A stretch of 64,000 bases of DNA from the NCBI RefSeq assembly GCF_900167005.1, contig NZ_FUXW01000003.1, positions 371,267 through 435,266 of the forward strand, read 5' to 3'. Source of the DNA: Butyricicoccus pullicaecorum DSM 23266. Lineage in GTDB: Bacteria; Bacillota; Clostridia; Oscillospirales; Butyricicoccaceae. The notes beneath the pieces are model-generated. The model made no database searches. It had not been told where the DNA came from and was given only the letters and a program-made list of their open reading frames with translations. A program made the position numbers and the translations under genes. Below, in pieces: positions 1-8,145 of this stretch (positions are counted from its first letter, which is position 1; every line of letters begins with the position of its first letter).

Positions 1-380
1 ATTGCGCCGACAGACTCCGGAGAGTTGCCCGAACGGCCGAAGCTGATGAGCAGGGTGGGCTTGGTGCGGGACAGGTAGGCCTCGGGGGTTGCAACGATAT
101 CGGTGGTACCGTAGGACTTTACCTTATGGTTCATCAGGCGAGTCAGGTGCGGGAACAGTGCATTGCCAACGAACTCACTAGTGCCTGCGCCGGTCAAAAC
201 GATATCGAAATCCTCGCAGGTAACAACCTGATCGATGAACTTCTTGAGCTCGTCCTTATGCTCTGCGATCTGGCGGCAGGTCTTCTCCCAGGTTGCCGGC
301 TGCTGATAAATCTCGGACAGGGTAAATACCGAGGAGGTTTCCTGCATCTTATCTTCGCCAATACCAAATACAGTCTTCAT
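1..380 (-). CDS. agaS: SIS-domain sugar isomerase, AgaS-like (3' end outside window)
   Basis: The reading frame starts at ATG 380 behind an AAGGAG site and runs off the window edge, so only the first ~126 residues are visible. The visible part has the SIS-fold phosphosugar-binding signature LTGAGTSEFVGNAL (about residues 60-73) and the second serine-rich loop ISFGRSGNSPES near residue 115. AgaS-type enzymes convert galactosamine-6-phosphate or N-acetylgalactosamine-derived phosphates to tagatose-6-phosphate with loss of the amino group. It is the last visible gene of the PTS operon on this strand, which supports amino-sugar catabolism. A glucosamine-type or fructosamine-type SIS isomerase cannot be excluded from a partial protein. 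Confidence 0.8.
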   Translation of the reverse strand, partial: MKTVFGIGEDKMQETSSVFTLSEIYQQPATWEKTCRQIAEHKDELKKFIDQVVTCEDFDIVLTGAGTSEFVGNALFPHLTRLMNHKVKSYGTTDIVATPEAYLSRTKPTLLISFGRSGNSPESVGA

Positions 381-400
381 GATTATTACTCCTTTTCCTG

Positions 401-420
401 TGCGGGTGGTCTCACCCGCA
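401..420 (-). other. Hairpin between EIIA and agaS
   Basis: Perfect 8-bp inverted repeat TGCGGGTG / CACCCGCA with a 4-base loop, lying just upstream of the agaS ribosome-binding site. No U-tract follows on either strand, so it is more likely an RNA-processing or stability element than a terminator. Confidence 0.5.
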
Positions 421-472
421 AGCTGTGATCATTGAAAAAATCTGTATGAATTTTCGTGTTTGAGTGAATCTT

Positions 473-901
473 TTAGATTCCGTCTTCGCACTCTTCCTGC
501 TGAACAGCCTGGAACTCATACTTGAGTACCTGCTCGCTGCCGGTCTGCAGTGCGGTCTTAACCAGCTCCTCGACGTCGTCTTCAAACTTACGAGTCATAG
601 AGACTTCGAGCAGCATGGGCAGATTGGTGCCGCCGATAACCGTAACGTTGCCGCGCGGATAGCCGACCTCAACTGCGGTGCGGAACGGGGTACCGCCGAC
701 CAGATCGGCAAATACCAGGATGTGCTCGCAGTCCTTCAGATCGTCGAGCGCCTTGTTCAGCTCGCGGGACAGATCTTCCAGGCTGTAAGTGGGCAGGAAA
801 TCAACATAGCGGTAATCTTCCTGCTCGCCTGCGATGAGGTTGACCGAGCTGGTGATGCCCGAGCCAAAGTTTGCGTGTCCAGTTACTAATAATCCGATCA
901 T
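473..901 (-). CDS. PTS mannose/sorbose-family EIIA
   Basis: A 142-residue cytoplasmic phosphocarrier. The N-terminus MIGLLVTGHANFGSG places the phosphorylated histidine at residue 9, as in ManX/AgaF-type EIIA proteins, and FADLVGGTPF (about residues 64-73) is the second family signature. It would take phosphate from HPr and pass it to the EIIB encoded at 3609-4085. It sits between an unrelated membrane-anchored gene and agaS, so the operon order is B-C-D-unknown-A-agaS. Family assignment is confident; sugar specificity rests on the neighbours. Confidence 0.92.
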   Translation of the reverse strand: MIGLLVTGHANFGSGITSSVNLIAGEQEDYRYVDFLPTYSLEDLSRELNKALDDLKDCEHILVFADLVGGTPFRTAVEVGYPRGNVTVIGGTNLPMLLEVSMTRKFEDDVEELVKTALQTGSEQVLKYEFQAVQQEECEDGI

Positions 902-940
902 TGTTCTTCTTCTCCTATCTTCATTATCGAGATACCGTCA

Positions 941-1621
941 TCAGGACAGTACCGTTTTCCCTGTCTGTGTCCGCTCCTCGAGCTGCTTCATCTGCTTTTC
1001 GAGCAGGGGCACATATACGGCCTGGGGATGGAAGCAAACCTTTGCGTTCTGATAATAAATCAGTGCATGTTCGTCATCGCCCAGTGCTTCATACTGCCTG
1101 GCCACCATAAACAGGATGACGCCAAGCGCAAAGCCATAATAATGTTTCCCATTGATCTCGTCGATCATTTCATCGATCAGGTCGGTTCTGTGGTCGATCA
1201 TGACCGCATATGCCTGTTCGCTGAACTTTACATACGCCGCATCCCGCACAGCCCGGATCCCTTCCAGCAGCCATGCCGCGTAAGTACCCTTCCCCCGAAT
1301 GAGGAAGGTGTGATAATACTGTTCGAGAAAGCTCTTTTTGTCTGCCGGGTTCTTGTACGTTGTCGCGATCATCTGCTTGAGTTTTTCCTCAAACGCCGCG
1401 GCATCCTCGCCCATGTACCGTGCACGCAGCTGGTACAGGTCGCAGGTGTACTCGCCCAGGATCCTGCGCGACGTGGCCATATTGGTCAGCCGCTCGACGG
1501 TCTCGCCGTCATTTTTGCGCAGACTCATATTCAGATTTCTCAGCTGAAAATTTTTGACCGCCTGTACGCCGACGTAGCCGACGAAGGCGAGAAAAATAAT
1601 CATCGCCGTCACTGTGCTCAC
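941..1621 (-). CDS. Unknown membrane-anchored protein inside the PTS operon
   Basis: A 226-residue protein not recognised by family. Residues ~4-21 form one hydrophobic segment, followed by a largely helical soluble part rich in Tyr, Arg, Glu and Lys. The C-terminal third (MVARQYEALGDDEHALIYYQNAK) reads like a single tetratricopeptide-type helical hairpin, which suggests a protein-binding scaffold. It lies between EIID and EIIA of the same operon, with 39 bases to EIIA, so it is probably co-expressed with the transporter. A role as a membrane-tethered adaptor is a guess from position only. Confidence 0.6.
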   Translation of the reverse strand: MSTVTAMIIFLAFVGYVGVQAVKNFQLRNLNMSLRKNDGETVERLTNMATSRRILGEYTCDLYQLRARYMGEDAAAFEEKLKQMIATTYKNPADKKSFLEQYYHTFLIRGKGTYAAWLLEGIRAVRDAAYVKFSEQAYAVMIDHRTDLIDEMIDEINGKHYYGFALGVILFMVARQYEALGDDEHALIYYQNAKVCFHPQAVYVPLLEKQMKQLEERTQTGKTVLS

Positions 1622-1644
1622 AAAATCACCTGTTTCTGTTTTCT

Positions 1645-1693
1645 AAAACATAGAGGGGAAATGCAAAGTTGTCATTTCCCCCCTTCATGTTTT
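1645..1693 (-). other. Intra-operon hairpin between EIID and the next gene
   Basis: Inverted repeat with 9-bp perfect inner arms GGGGAAATG / CATTTCCCC around a 9-base loop, extended outward by AAAACAT / ATGTTTT. It falls in the 122-base gap after the EIID stop codon. It could reduce read-through or protect the B-C-D part of the mRNA, setting unequal amounts of membrane and soluble PTS parts. Confidence 0.5.
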
Positions 1694-1743
1694 CAATCGA
1701 TTCTGCGGTCAAGTGACTGGCAGAACTTATGTTTTGAAATGGA

Positions 1744-2745
1744 TTATTCCGGCATGGTTACGGTAACGCCAGACTCCTGGAGTTCAACAACAACCTGGTT
1801 CAGAGCGTCCCAAGCCTGCTGACCGGTCTTCTCCGGAGCAGCCGGTGCGGGATACTCATACCACTCAACCAGCGGATTGTAGCCGCCCAGAATGGTGTTG
1901 CCGTCAGCGTCCATAGCCTTGGAGTCGCCAGTCCAGATACCGAATGCGCAGCCTACGATACCAACAACCAGGATCATCAGGATGCACTTAACAGGCGTCC
2001 AGCCCTTCTTGATCAGAGCGTAGATACCCAGCGTGATCAGCAGGGGCAGCAGCTTGGGCAGGATGCCGTCGAGCAGGCCCTGCAGGTTGATCGCAGGATT
2101 GCCGATGAAGATACGCAGCGTGGTGTTACCATAGTTTGCGATCAGACCGCCGACTACGAATACACCCAGGATGCTAGCTGCACGGGTGAATTCCTTCGCG
2201 TTGGAGGTCAGCATGGTGACAGCCTTGGTGCCCAGGCCGTAAGACCAGTGCATCAGCCACCAGCGGATCACAAACTGGAAGATATTGAATATCGCGAGGA
2301 ACATGATGGCGCCGATGATGCTGCCGTCCATCGCCATGTTAGCGGTCAGACCAGCGGTGATCGGAACCAGGGTCAGCCAGAACAGCGCATCGCCGATGCC
2401 GCCGAGCGGGCCAGCTGCCGAAATACGTACGGAACGGATGGTCTGCGTATCGGTCTTGTTCTGCTCGAGCGAGAGCACGATACCCATTACAAACGTTACC
2501 AGGAACGGGTGGGTGTTGAGGAAGTCCAGGTTATGTGCCATGGAAGCCTTCAGGTCTTCCTTGTTGGTGTGGATCTTCTTCAGACCGGGAAGCATTGCCC
2601 ACAGCCAGCCGCAGGCCTGCATTCTCTCGTAGTTGAACGATGCCTGCAGGAAGCAAGACATCCATACCATCTTATTCAAGGTCTTGTTATCCAGCTGAGG
2701 CGCCGGGGTCAGATCTTGGTACTTTTCAGGAATATTATATGCCAT
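1744..2745 (-). CDS. PTS mannose/sorbose-family EIID membrane subunit
   Basis: EIID works with EIIC to form the sugar channel of a mannose-type PTS permease. The family-typical N-terminal stretch NKMVWMSCFLQASFNYERMQ (about residues 25-45), the LEQNKTD element and GPLGGIGDALFW near residue 130 are present, followed by C-terminal membrane segments. The start chosen is ATG 2745, which has GGAGG eight bases upstream; a GTG nine bases earlier lies too close to that site. The start overlaps the EIIC stop by about ten bases, implying translational coupling. At 333 residues it is longer than the usual ~280-300. Confidence 0.92.
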   Translation of the reverse strand: MAYNIPEKYQDLTPAPQLDNKTLNKMVWMSCFLQASFNYERMQACGWLWAMLPGLKKIHTNKEDLKASMAHNLDFLNTHPFLVTFVMGIVLSLEQNKTDTQTIRSVRISAAGPLGGIGDALFWLTLVPITAGLTANMAMDGSIIGAIMFLAIFNIFQFVIRWWLMHWSYGLGTKAVTMLTSNAKEFTRAASILGVFVVGGLIANYGNTTLRIFIGNPAINLQGLLDGILPKLLPLLITLGIYALIKKGWTPVKCILMILVVGIVGCAFGIWTGDSKAMDADGNTILGGYNPLVEWYEYPAPAAPEKTGQQAWDALNQVVVELQESGVTVTMPE

Positions 2746-3568
2746 CACAGTCACCTCCCATGTTGCTTGCGCTCATGCCTGCGTTCTCCTTGATCTTGCT
2801 GTGGATGGTGAAGTCATAGATTGCAATTGCAATACCTACGAATGCACACAGGATCAGGGTTGCGCCAGACGTGGAGGCATTGGCGCTGCACAGCAGAGCC
2901 ATAACGAAGCCTGCCAGCAGGAAGCCCCACATCTCCTTGGACATCATGACCTTCATCAGGATTGCGAAGCCGACGAACTTCATAGCGCCGCCTGCTGCAT
3001 CCAGACCAGCCATTACCCAAGAGTAAGTGTAGGACAGGTTCTTCAGCGTCTCGCCCAGTGCCGAGCCGCCGTACAGACCAGCGACTGCCAGCAGACCGAA
3101 CAGGGTGCCGAGGATAGCCATTTCGGTGAAGTTGATGTTGCGGATGCCCTTGACATCTGCATTCTCAGCGCACTTGTCAGCCTTAGCCATCATACCGGAC
3201 ATGATGGTGAAGGTCAGGGTAACTGCGTACTGGCCGAATACTGCGAACGGGATCGCAAGACCCATCGCTGCACCGACACCGTCTGCAGTTGCCTCCATGT
3301 TCAGAGAGACTGCGAATACGGTTGCCATAATACCACCCAGGATTGCGTTGGGGGGCTGAGCGCCGCCGATCGGCATGCTGCCGATCTGAATCAGCTGGTA
3401 TGCGCCGCCGACGACGATACCGAGTTCAAAGTTGCCGAGGATTGCACCGATAATCGGGCAGGTTACGATCGGCTGATAAAGAGACTCCAAGAAGCTGAAC
3501 TGGTCAATACCCATGATAAACGCGACCACGAAGACCAGTACCGCCTGGATTATGGTAATGTGTTCCAT
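2735..3568 (-). CDS. PTS mannose/sorbose-family EIIC membrane subunit
   Basis: A 277-residue polytopic membrane protein starting MEHITIIQAVLVFVVAFIMG, with the family features DQFSFLESLYQPIV and the glycine-rich GGAYQLIQIGSMPIGGAQPP (about residues 60-80) that contributes to the sugar path. An upstream in-frame ATG (3589) lies ahead of the GAAAGGAG ribosome site, so the start at 3568 is preferred. It overlaps EIID at its 3' end and follows EIIB. Hydrophobic segments span most of the length. The PTS family is clear; substrate is inferred from agaS as N-acetylgalactosamine or galactosamine. Confidence 0.92.
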   Translation of the reverse strand: MEHITIIQAVLVFVVAFIMGIDQFSFLESLYQPIVTCPIIGAILGNFELGIVVGGAYQLIQIGSMPIGGAQPPNAILGGIMATVFAVSLNMEATADGVGAAMGLAIPFAVFGQYAVTLTFTIMSGMMAKADKCAENADVKGIRNINFTEMAILGTLFGLLAVAGLYGGSALGETLKNLSYTYSWVMAGLDAAGGAMKFVGFAILMKVMMSKEMWGFLLAGFVMALLCSANASTSGATLILCAFVGIAIAIYDFTIHSKIKENAGMSASNMGGDCDGI

Positions 3569-3608
3569 TTGTACTCCTTTCCAGGTCATCCTGGTTCAAG
3601 CAAAAGGT

Positions 3609-4085
3609 TTACTTGAACAGCTTATCAATACTTTCTGCAGGGGTGTCCGGAACTCGCTTGATTTCGAGCTCTACACCCAGATCCTGCATTTTCTTAAATG
3701 CAGCAACGTCGGCATCATCTACCGCAACAGACGTTGCAACCTGGCGCTTCCCATCTGCCATGTGCATGTTGCCGATGTTGACTTTCTTGATCGGTACACC
3801 GCCCTCAACCAGCTTGAGGACATCCTGCGGGGTTTCGCAGATGATGGCGATGTGCTGATTGGGAGAAGCCTTGTGGATGATGTTGATGGTCTTTTCGATG
3901 GTGAAGAAGCGGGTCTGAGCATAAGCCGGAGCCGCCATGTTCATCAGGCCCTGACGGAACTCATCCGCAGCAACCTTATCGTTTGCAACGAGCAGCAGGT
4001 TTGCGCCAACGACGCCGCACCACTGGGTTGCAACCTGACCATGGATCAAACGGTTGTCAATTCTTGTCAATACAATATCTGGCAT
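3609..4085 (-). CDS. PTS mannose/sorbose-family EIIB
   Basis: A 158-residue cytoplasmic phosphotransfer protein that phosphorylates the incoming sugar. The signature IDNRLIHGQVATQW places the phosphorylated histidine at residue 15, and KKVNIGNMH (about residues 102-110) matches the second conserved region of AgaV/SorB-type EIIB. It is the first gene of the operon and follows a 500-base AT-rich upstream region containing a likely promoter and paired repeats. Normal family length, no defects seen. Confidence 0.93.
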   Translation of the reverse strand: MPDIVLTRIDNRLIHGQVATQWCGVVGANLLLVANDKVAADEFRQGLMNMAAPAYAQTRFFTIEKTINIIHKASPNQHIAIICETPQDVLKLVEGGVPIKKVNIGNMHMADGKRQVATSVAVDDADVAAFKKMQDLGVELEIKRVPDTPAESIDKLFK

Positions 4086-4582
4086 AAATATTTCCCCTTT
4101 CTTGCAGACTTGCGTGTGACTAAAAAATGTTTCCCCTCTCTTTCAAATTTTCTGAAGACGTTCATCCCGGGAAGCAGGGCCTGAACCGTTTTCCATTACA
4201 CAAATTATTGTAGCAGAAGGTTTCTTTTATTTAGTTGCACTTTTCATCTGTTCTTTTGCACTTTTGATTTGTATAATTTTACAAATTTTTAAAAAATGAG
4301 ACCGTAAAATTGTACCTAATTATCAAATTGTGATAATCTTTTGCGCAAAATTGTGATATTTTGGAGTTCTCTTTTCAATCTGTTTTTTGCTCTTTTATCG
4401 AACTTTTTACCGCATTTTTTGCAAGTTTTACCGAATTTTACTAGGGTTTTTATCTATTTGTCAGATTTTTATCAAACCTTTCTGTTTTCCATTTTCCAGC
4501 TATTTTTCTGAAATTTGGACACTGTCCATCTTGCACGGACAGCCCCTCAACTTGTTTATACCAGACGGTCTCGACCGCAAAT
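4086..4582. other. Long AT-rich upstream region of the PTS operon, no gene seen
   Basis: About 500 bases separate the PTS operon from the alkylation-repair gene, which ends at 4583 on the same strand. No convincing coding frame is present. The part next to EIIB holds the promoter and paired direct repeats listed separately; the rest (about 4300-4580) is T-rich on the plus strand. I looked for a sigma-54 -24/-12 element, common for LevR-controlled mannose-type PTS operons, and did not find one. Confidence 0.5.
4206..4272 (-). promoter_or_regulatory. PTS operon promoter with two direct repeats as candidate operator
   Basis: On the minus strand an extended -10 box TGCTACAAT lies at 4206-4214, about 120 bases upstream of EIIB, with no good -35 box. 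Immediately upstream are two 17-bp near-identical direct repeats (4235-4251 and 4256-4272, plus-strand sense TTGCACTTTTnATnTGT, 15 of 17 identical), spaced 21 bp so they face the same side of the helix. DeoR-type regulators such as AgaR bind T-rich direct repeats of this sort. The missing -35 box also fits an activator. Confidence 0.5.
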
Positions 4583-5302
4583 TTAACCGGTTTGCCTTTT
4601 TGGCTTTTCTGTGCTCTTCAGTTTGTTTCTGCTCTGTTGCGTTATCACGCGAAAGTCCCCAGTTAACCGCCTGGATTCCAGCATTTTTTGCAGCGTTTTG
4701 CGGTGCGTCCAAGTGTCCAAACCCGACTGTTCCAGAAAGTCCAGCGTCTGCTTGGGAAAGCGAACGCCGCACATGGACAGTGCCCACGCCACGCCCATCC
4801 GCGCGTTATATCCCTGCGCCGGAACGCCCGCAAGCGCCTCGAGCGTGCGCTGTAAATCGTCCTGTCCTTCAAACAGCTCCAGCGCCATAACTGCACCAAA
4901 TCGTGCGTGAAATTCCTCCATACTGTGCAAATAGGGCTGAATAAAGTCCCACCAAGCTGCACGATCGGTTAGGTCAAATGAGGCGCACACACCGTCACAC
5001 ACTGCCCAGTTGTCAATCCGCGGCACAAAGTCTGCCGTGCGTGCAAACCGCTCACACTGCTCCATGGGAGCGGTCGCGATCACAATACCCCGGATCATGG
5101 TTTCCTCGTACCACGCGTCCGGCGCAGGATCGTCCAGCCATGCCCGCCAGTCGCCGCACACAATCTCCTGTGCCAGCTTGCGCAGCACCGGCATACGCAC
5201 GCCCAGAATGTTTTCCTTGCCCGGAATCAGTCGCTTCTGAAACGCCTGATATCCTGTGTCCTGCGCCTGCTGCAGCCGTTCCGCACTCACTTGTCTAATC
5301 AT
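4583..5302 (-). CDS. DNA alkylation repair protein, AlkD-like HEAT-repeat family
   Basis: A 239-residue all-helical protein of the DNA_alkylation family. Recognisable points are GVRMPVLRKLAQEI (about residues 35-48), the DNWAVCDGVCASF element around residues 97-109 where AlkD-type proteins have a conserved Asp/Trp region, and the repeating helical pairs after it. AlkD proteins excise positively charged alkylated bases such as 3-methyladenine without base flipping. The start at 5302 overlaps the upstream GH3 stop by four bases (ATGA). The C-terminal ~20 residues are Lys/Arg-rich. Some close homologues lack glycosylase activity, so function is family-level. Confidence 0.82.
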   Translation of the reverse strand: MIRQVSAERLQQAQDTGYQAFQKRLIPGKENILGVRMPVLRKLAQEIVCGDWRAWLDDPAPDAWYEETMIRGIVIATAPMEQCERFARTADFVPRIDNWAVCDGVCASFDLTDRAAWWDFIQPYLHSMEEFHARFGAVMALELFEGQDDLQRTLEALAGVPAQGYNARMGVAWALSMCGVRFPKQTLDFLEQSGLDTWTHRKTLQKMLESRRLTGDFRVITQQSRNKLKSTEKPKRQTG

Positions 5303-6525
5303 GTTACATCCTCCAGCAATCCAAGGTCGGATTTCCATTGCAGGACACGACGCACCGCGCTGTTGATCGTGTCCTCGTCGATCGTTCCCGCGTTCACCGC
5401 GTCCAGTACAGCCTGATACTGAGTCACAAAGGCACTCGAAAGCAGCAAATCATTGCCCGCCTGTACAGCTTGCACGGCTGCGTCACCACTGCCTGCCGTC
5501 TGCGTGATCGCTTCCATAGACAGGTCATCAGTTACGATGACGCCGTCAAAGCCCAACTCCTCGCGCAAAATCTGGTGCATAGTCAGACTGAGTGAGGCCG
5601 GATGGTGCGCATCAAAGGCTTCAATAATGTTATGGCTGACCAGAACAGCGTCGGCACCCTGCCGAATGCCTGCTTGGAAAGGCAGAAAATCGCTTTCCCG
5701 GAAGGTGGAAGCCGGTCGGGTGTCGGTCACGAGCGCCGTGTGCGTGTCACCGTTGGACCCGTACCCCGGGAAGTGCTTGAGCACGCTGCCCATGCCGTCC
5801 TGTTTCATCGTACGCACGACCACGCCCACATAGTCCGATGTATCCGCAGCATTTTTGCCGAATGTGCGCGCATACATAAAATCATTTGCATTGGTACTCA
5901 CGTCGGCCACCGGTGCAAGGTTGACGTTGATGCCCATTTCCAGCAGAAAACGGTCTTTTTCAGCGGTATCTGCCTCAATGCCTTCCATTCCGCCTTGTGC
6001 ATAAACCTCCTGCGGAGACTCAAACGGCCAGCTGCGCAGCGTCTTGAATCGGCTGGCACGTACCACCGTACCGCCTTCCTCATCGGTTCCGATGAGCAGC
6101 GGAATGTCTGCCGCATCCTGATAAGACTGCACAGTCTGGGCGACTGCGTCGCGCGTCTTGTCCTCAAAATCGCGTGCAAAGAGTACATATCCTGCCGGGT
6201 TGTACTGTTCGATCAACTCGACTGCACCGGTGTCCGGACAGCGCACCCAAAACATCTGTGCAGCCTTTTGCTCGAGCGTCATTTGCTCTATGATGCCATC
6301 CATCGGATGCGTGCCCAGCGGCGCAGTGTCGTCTGCGGACTCGATGTTCGGTTCGGTCTCCTGCTCGATCGATTCCGGCTGCTCGGCCGGCTGAGTCTGC
6401 GCGGTATCCTGCGCAGGCTGCTTTTCTGGCATGGTCGACTGTCCTGCCGGAAAGACAAACACAAACGCCCCGATGCTGACGATTGCCAGCAACAAAGCAC
6501 ACAACAGCGAAGTCTTGCGTTTCAT
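5299..6525 (-). CDS. Exported GH3 beta-N-acetylhexosaminidase, NagZ-like
   Basis: A 408-residue protein with an N-terminal hydrophobic segment (residues ~6-27) and no lipobox, then a Gln/Glu/Pro-rich linker to about residue 75, then a single GH3 catalytic domain. KHFPGYGSNGDTH (about residues 250-262) carries the Asp-His acid/base pair of NagZ enzymes, with Tyr replacing the usual second His of KHFPGHG. The nucleophile Asp is in VIVTDDLSMEA near residue 345. It probably removes GlcNAc or similar residues from muropeptides or host glycans outside the membrane. Its ATGA overlap with the alkylation-repair gene indicates one transcript. Confidence 0.85.
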   Translation of the reverse strand: MKRKTSLLCALLLAIVSIGAFVFVFPAGQSTMPEKQPAQDTAQTQPAEQPESIEQETEPNIESADDTAPLGTHPMDGIIEQMTLEQKAAQMFWVRCPDTGAVELIEQYNPAGYVLFARDFEDKTRDAVAQTVQSYQDAADIPLLIGTDEEGGTVVRASRFKTLRSWPFESPQEVYAQGGMEGIEADTAEKDRFLLEMGINVNLAPVADVSTNANDFMYARTFGKNAADTSDYVGVVVRTMKQDGMGSVLKHFPGYGSNGDTHTALVTDTRPASTFRESDFLPFQAGIRQGADAVLVSHNIIEAFDAHHPASLSLTMHQILREELGFDGVIVTDDLSMEAITQTAGSGDAAVQAVQAGNDLLLSSAFVTQYQAVLDAVNAGTIDEDTINSAVRRVLQWKSDLGLLEDVT

Positions 6526-6563
6526 TGCTTTTTCCTCCTTTTTATGGCTGTTTTTCGGATTCT

Positions 6564-6596
6564 ATTATACCATAACCGGCTATGTTGTGTTATAAT
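6564..6596. promoter_or_regulatory. Divergent extended -10 promoters for GH3 gene (-) and gluQ (+)
   Basis: Two face-to-face extended -10 boxes occupy this short gap: TGGTATAAT on the minus strand (box 6564-6569) and TGTTATAAT on the plus strand (box 6591-6596). Neither has a good -35 hexamer, which fits the extended -10 type. The two polymerase footprints overlap, so the promoters probably interfere with each other. Confidence 0.6.
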
Positions 6597-6626
6597 AATG
6601 AAAGATTTTCGCAAAGGAGCTTGACC

Positions 6627-7571
6627 ATGAAACAACTCGTCGGGCGGTTCGCGCCCTCGCCCAGCGGTCGAATGCATCTGGGCAACGTGCTGTGTGCACT
6701 GCTGTCCTGGCTGTCCGCCCGCAGTCAAAATGGAGGGTATGTTCTGCGCATCGAGGACTTAGACCCCGATCGCTGCCCGCGTTCCTATGCCGATCTCATC
6801 GAAGACGACCTCACCTGGCTGGGTCTTGACTGGGATGCCGGCGGCTCCAAGGGCGGGCCGGACGGCTCCTACTACCAGAGCGAGCGCACCGAGATTTACC
6901 AGCACTATTTTGATCTGCTCGAGCAAAAGGGATTGATTTATCCCTGTTTTTGTTCGCGTGCTGCCCTGCACGCGGCCTCTGCCCCGCACCTGTCAGACGG
7001 TCGTGTCATCTATGCGGGCACCTGCCGGAATTTGACACCGGACGAGGTTGCACAAAAGCGCAAAACCCGCAAACCGGCGGCACGTCTGATCGTCCCCGAC
7101 CGCACGATTACCTTTACCGATGGTTTGCAGGGCGAATGCACCGAGCACCTGCCTACCGAGTGCGGTGACTTCATCATTCGCCGCTCGGACGGCGTGTTTG
7201 CCTACCAGCTGGCCGTCGTAGTCGACGATGCCCTTGAAGGTGTCACCGAAGTCGTGCGCGGACGCGATTTGCTGGGCTCGACCGCGCGTCAGATCTGGCT
7301 GCATGAGCTGCTGGGCTTCACCCCGCCGCAGTTCATTCACATGCCGCTGCTGAACGACGTGGACGGACGACGGCTGTCCAAGCGCGACGCCGACCTTGAC
7401 CTCGGCATCCTGCGCACACGCTTTACACCCGAACAGCTGACCGGTGCACTGGCCTGCGCGGCCGGTCTGATCGACCGTCCCGAAGCCATCTCTGCCCGTG
7501 AGCTCATCCCGCTCTTCTCCTGGGATCGCGTTCCGCACGGCGATTTATGCCTGCCCGAGGGCATTTTCTGA
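6627..7571 (+). CDS. gluQ: Glutamyl-Q tRNA(Asp) synthetase or truncated glutamyl-tRNA synthetase
   Basis: A 314-residue protein containing only the class I catalytic core of glutamyl-tRNA synthetase. GRFAPSPSGRMHLGNV at the N-terminus holds the HIGH-type motif (HLGN), YPCFCSR near residue 115 is in the zinc-binding region, and RRLSKRDAD near residue 258 is the KMSKS-type motif. The anticodon-binding domain is absent, as in GluQ, which glutamylates queuosine in tRNA-Asp. The start at 6627 has AAAGGAG upstream; an earlier in-frame ATG has none. Substrate is inferred from length and motifs. Confidence 0.85.
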   Translation: MKQLVGRFAPSPSGRMHLGNVLCALLSWLSARSQNGGYVLRIEDLDPDRCPRSYADLIEDDLTWLGLDWDAGGSKGGPDGSYYQSERTEIYQHYFDLLEQKGLIYPCFCSRAALHAASAPHLSDGRVIYAGTCRNLTPDEVAQKRKTRKPAARLIVPDRTITFTDGLQGECTEHLPTECGDFIIRRSDGVFAYQLAVVVDDALEGVTEVVRGRDLLGSTARQIWLHELLGFTPPQFIHMPLLNDVDGRRLSKRDADLDLGILRTRFTPEQLTGALACAAGLIDRPEAISARELIPLFSWDRVPHGDLCLPEGIF

Positions 7572-7583
7572 TCGTTTGCATCA

Positions 7584-7612
7584 TTGAACCCATCCCCTGC
7601 CTGTGCTATAAT
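7584..7612 (+). promoter_or_regulatory. Promoter of the Lrp-family gene
   Basis: TTGAAC (7584-7589), 17-base spacer, TATAAT (7607-7612) with an upstream TGC extension. It lies 41 bases before the Lrp start codon. Confidence 0.6.
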
Positions 7613-7652
7613 AGTTCTATAACATTTCTGTAAGGAAGCGAGACAACAGCCT

Positions 7653-8111
7653 ATGATCGACCGCATCAATCTGGATATCCTGCGCTGCCTGCGTGAGAAC
7701 GCGCGGTGCAAGGCGTCCGATATCAGCCACAAAGTGAATCTATCCGTTTCAGCGGTCATCGAACGCATCCGACGCATGGAGGCCGCTGGCATCATCCGAC
7801 AGTACACCGTACTCATCGACCCCAAGCAGGTCGGAAACGACCTGACCGCGCTGATGGAAGTCAGTCTGGAACACCCCAAATACTATGATGATCTGGTCGA
7901 TATGATTCGCCGTCATCCCAACGTTGCCGAGTGCCACTATCTGACCGGTGAGTTTGACTTCCTGCTCAAGATCATCACCGACTCGTCGGCCAGCCTCGAG
8001 CAGATTCACCGTACCATCAAGAGCATTCCGGGCGTGTCGGCTACCAAGACCCATTTTGTCCTCAAGACCATCAAGGACGAGGTCGCCATGCTGCCCGATC
8101 ATCTGGACTAA
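7653..8111 (+). CDS. Lrp/AsnC-family transcriptional regulator
   Basis: A 152-residue two-domain regulator. The N-terminal winged helix-turn-helix covers residues ~5-50 (ILRCLRENARCKASDIS, then VNLSVSAVIERIRRME), and the C-terminal ligand-binding RAM domain covers ~65-145 (GEFDFLLKI at ~110). Such proteins form octamers and sense amino acids or small acids. It is transcribed alone, with its own promoter and a strong terminator directly after the stop, so its targets cannot be read from position. Confidence 0.92.
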   Translation: MIDRINLDILRCLRENARCKASDISHKVNLSVSAVIERIRRMEAAGIIRQYTVLIDPKQVGNDLTALMEVSLEHPKYYDDLVDMIRRHPNVAECHYLTGEFDFLLKIITDSSASLEQIHRTIKSIPGVSATKTHFVLKTIKDEVAMLPDHLD

Positions 8112-8142
8112 AAAAGCAGACACCATTTGGTGTCTGCTTTTT
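8111..8142. terminator. Bidirectional terminator between Lrp gene and lipoprotein gene
   Basis: Perfect 14-bp arms AAAAAGCAGACACC / GGTGTCTGCTTTTT around the loop ATTT, with a U-run on both strands. It serves the convergent genes on either side. Confidence 0.9.
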
Positions 8143-8145
8143 CTT

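Noticed and set aside
4086..4582. Sigma-54 promoter for the mannose-type PTS
   Set aside because: No TGGCAC-N5-TTGC-like element was found on the relevant strand.
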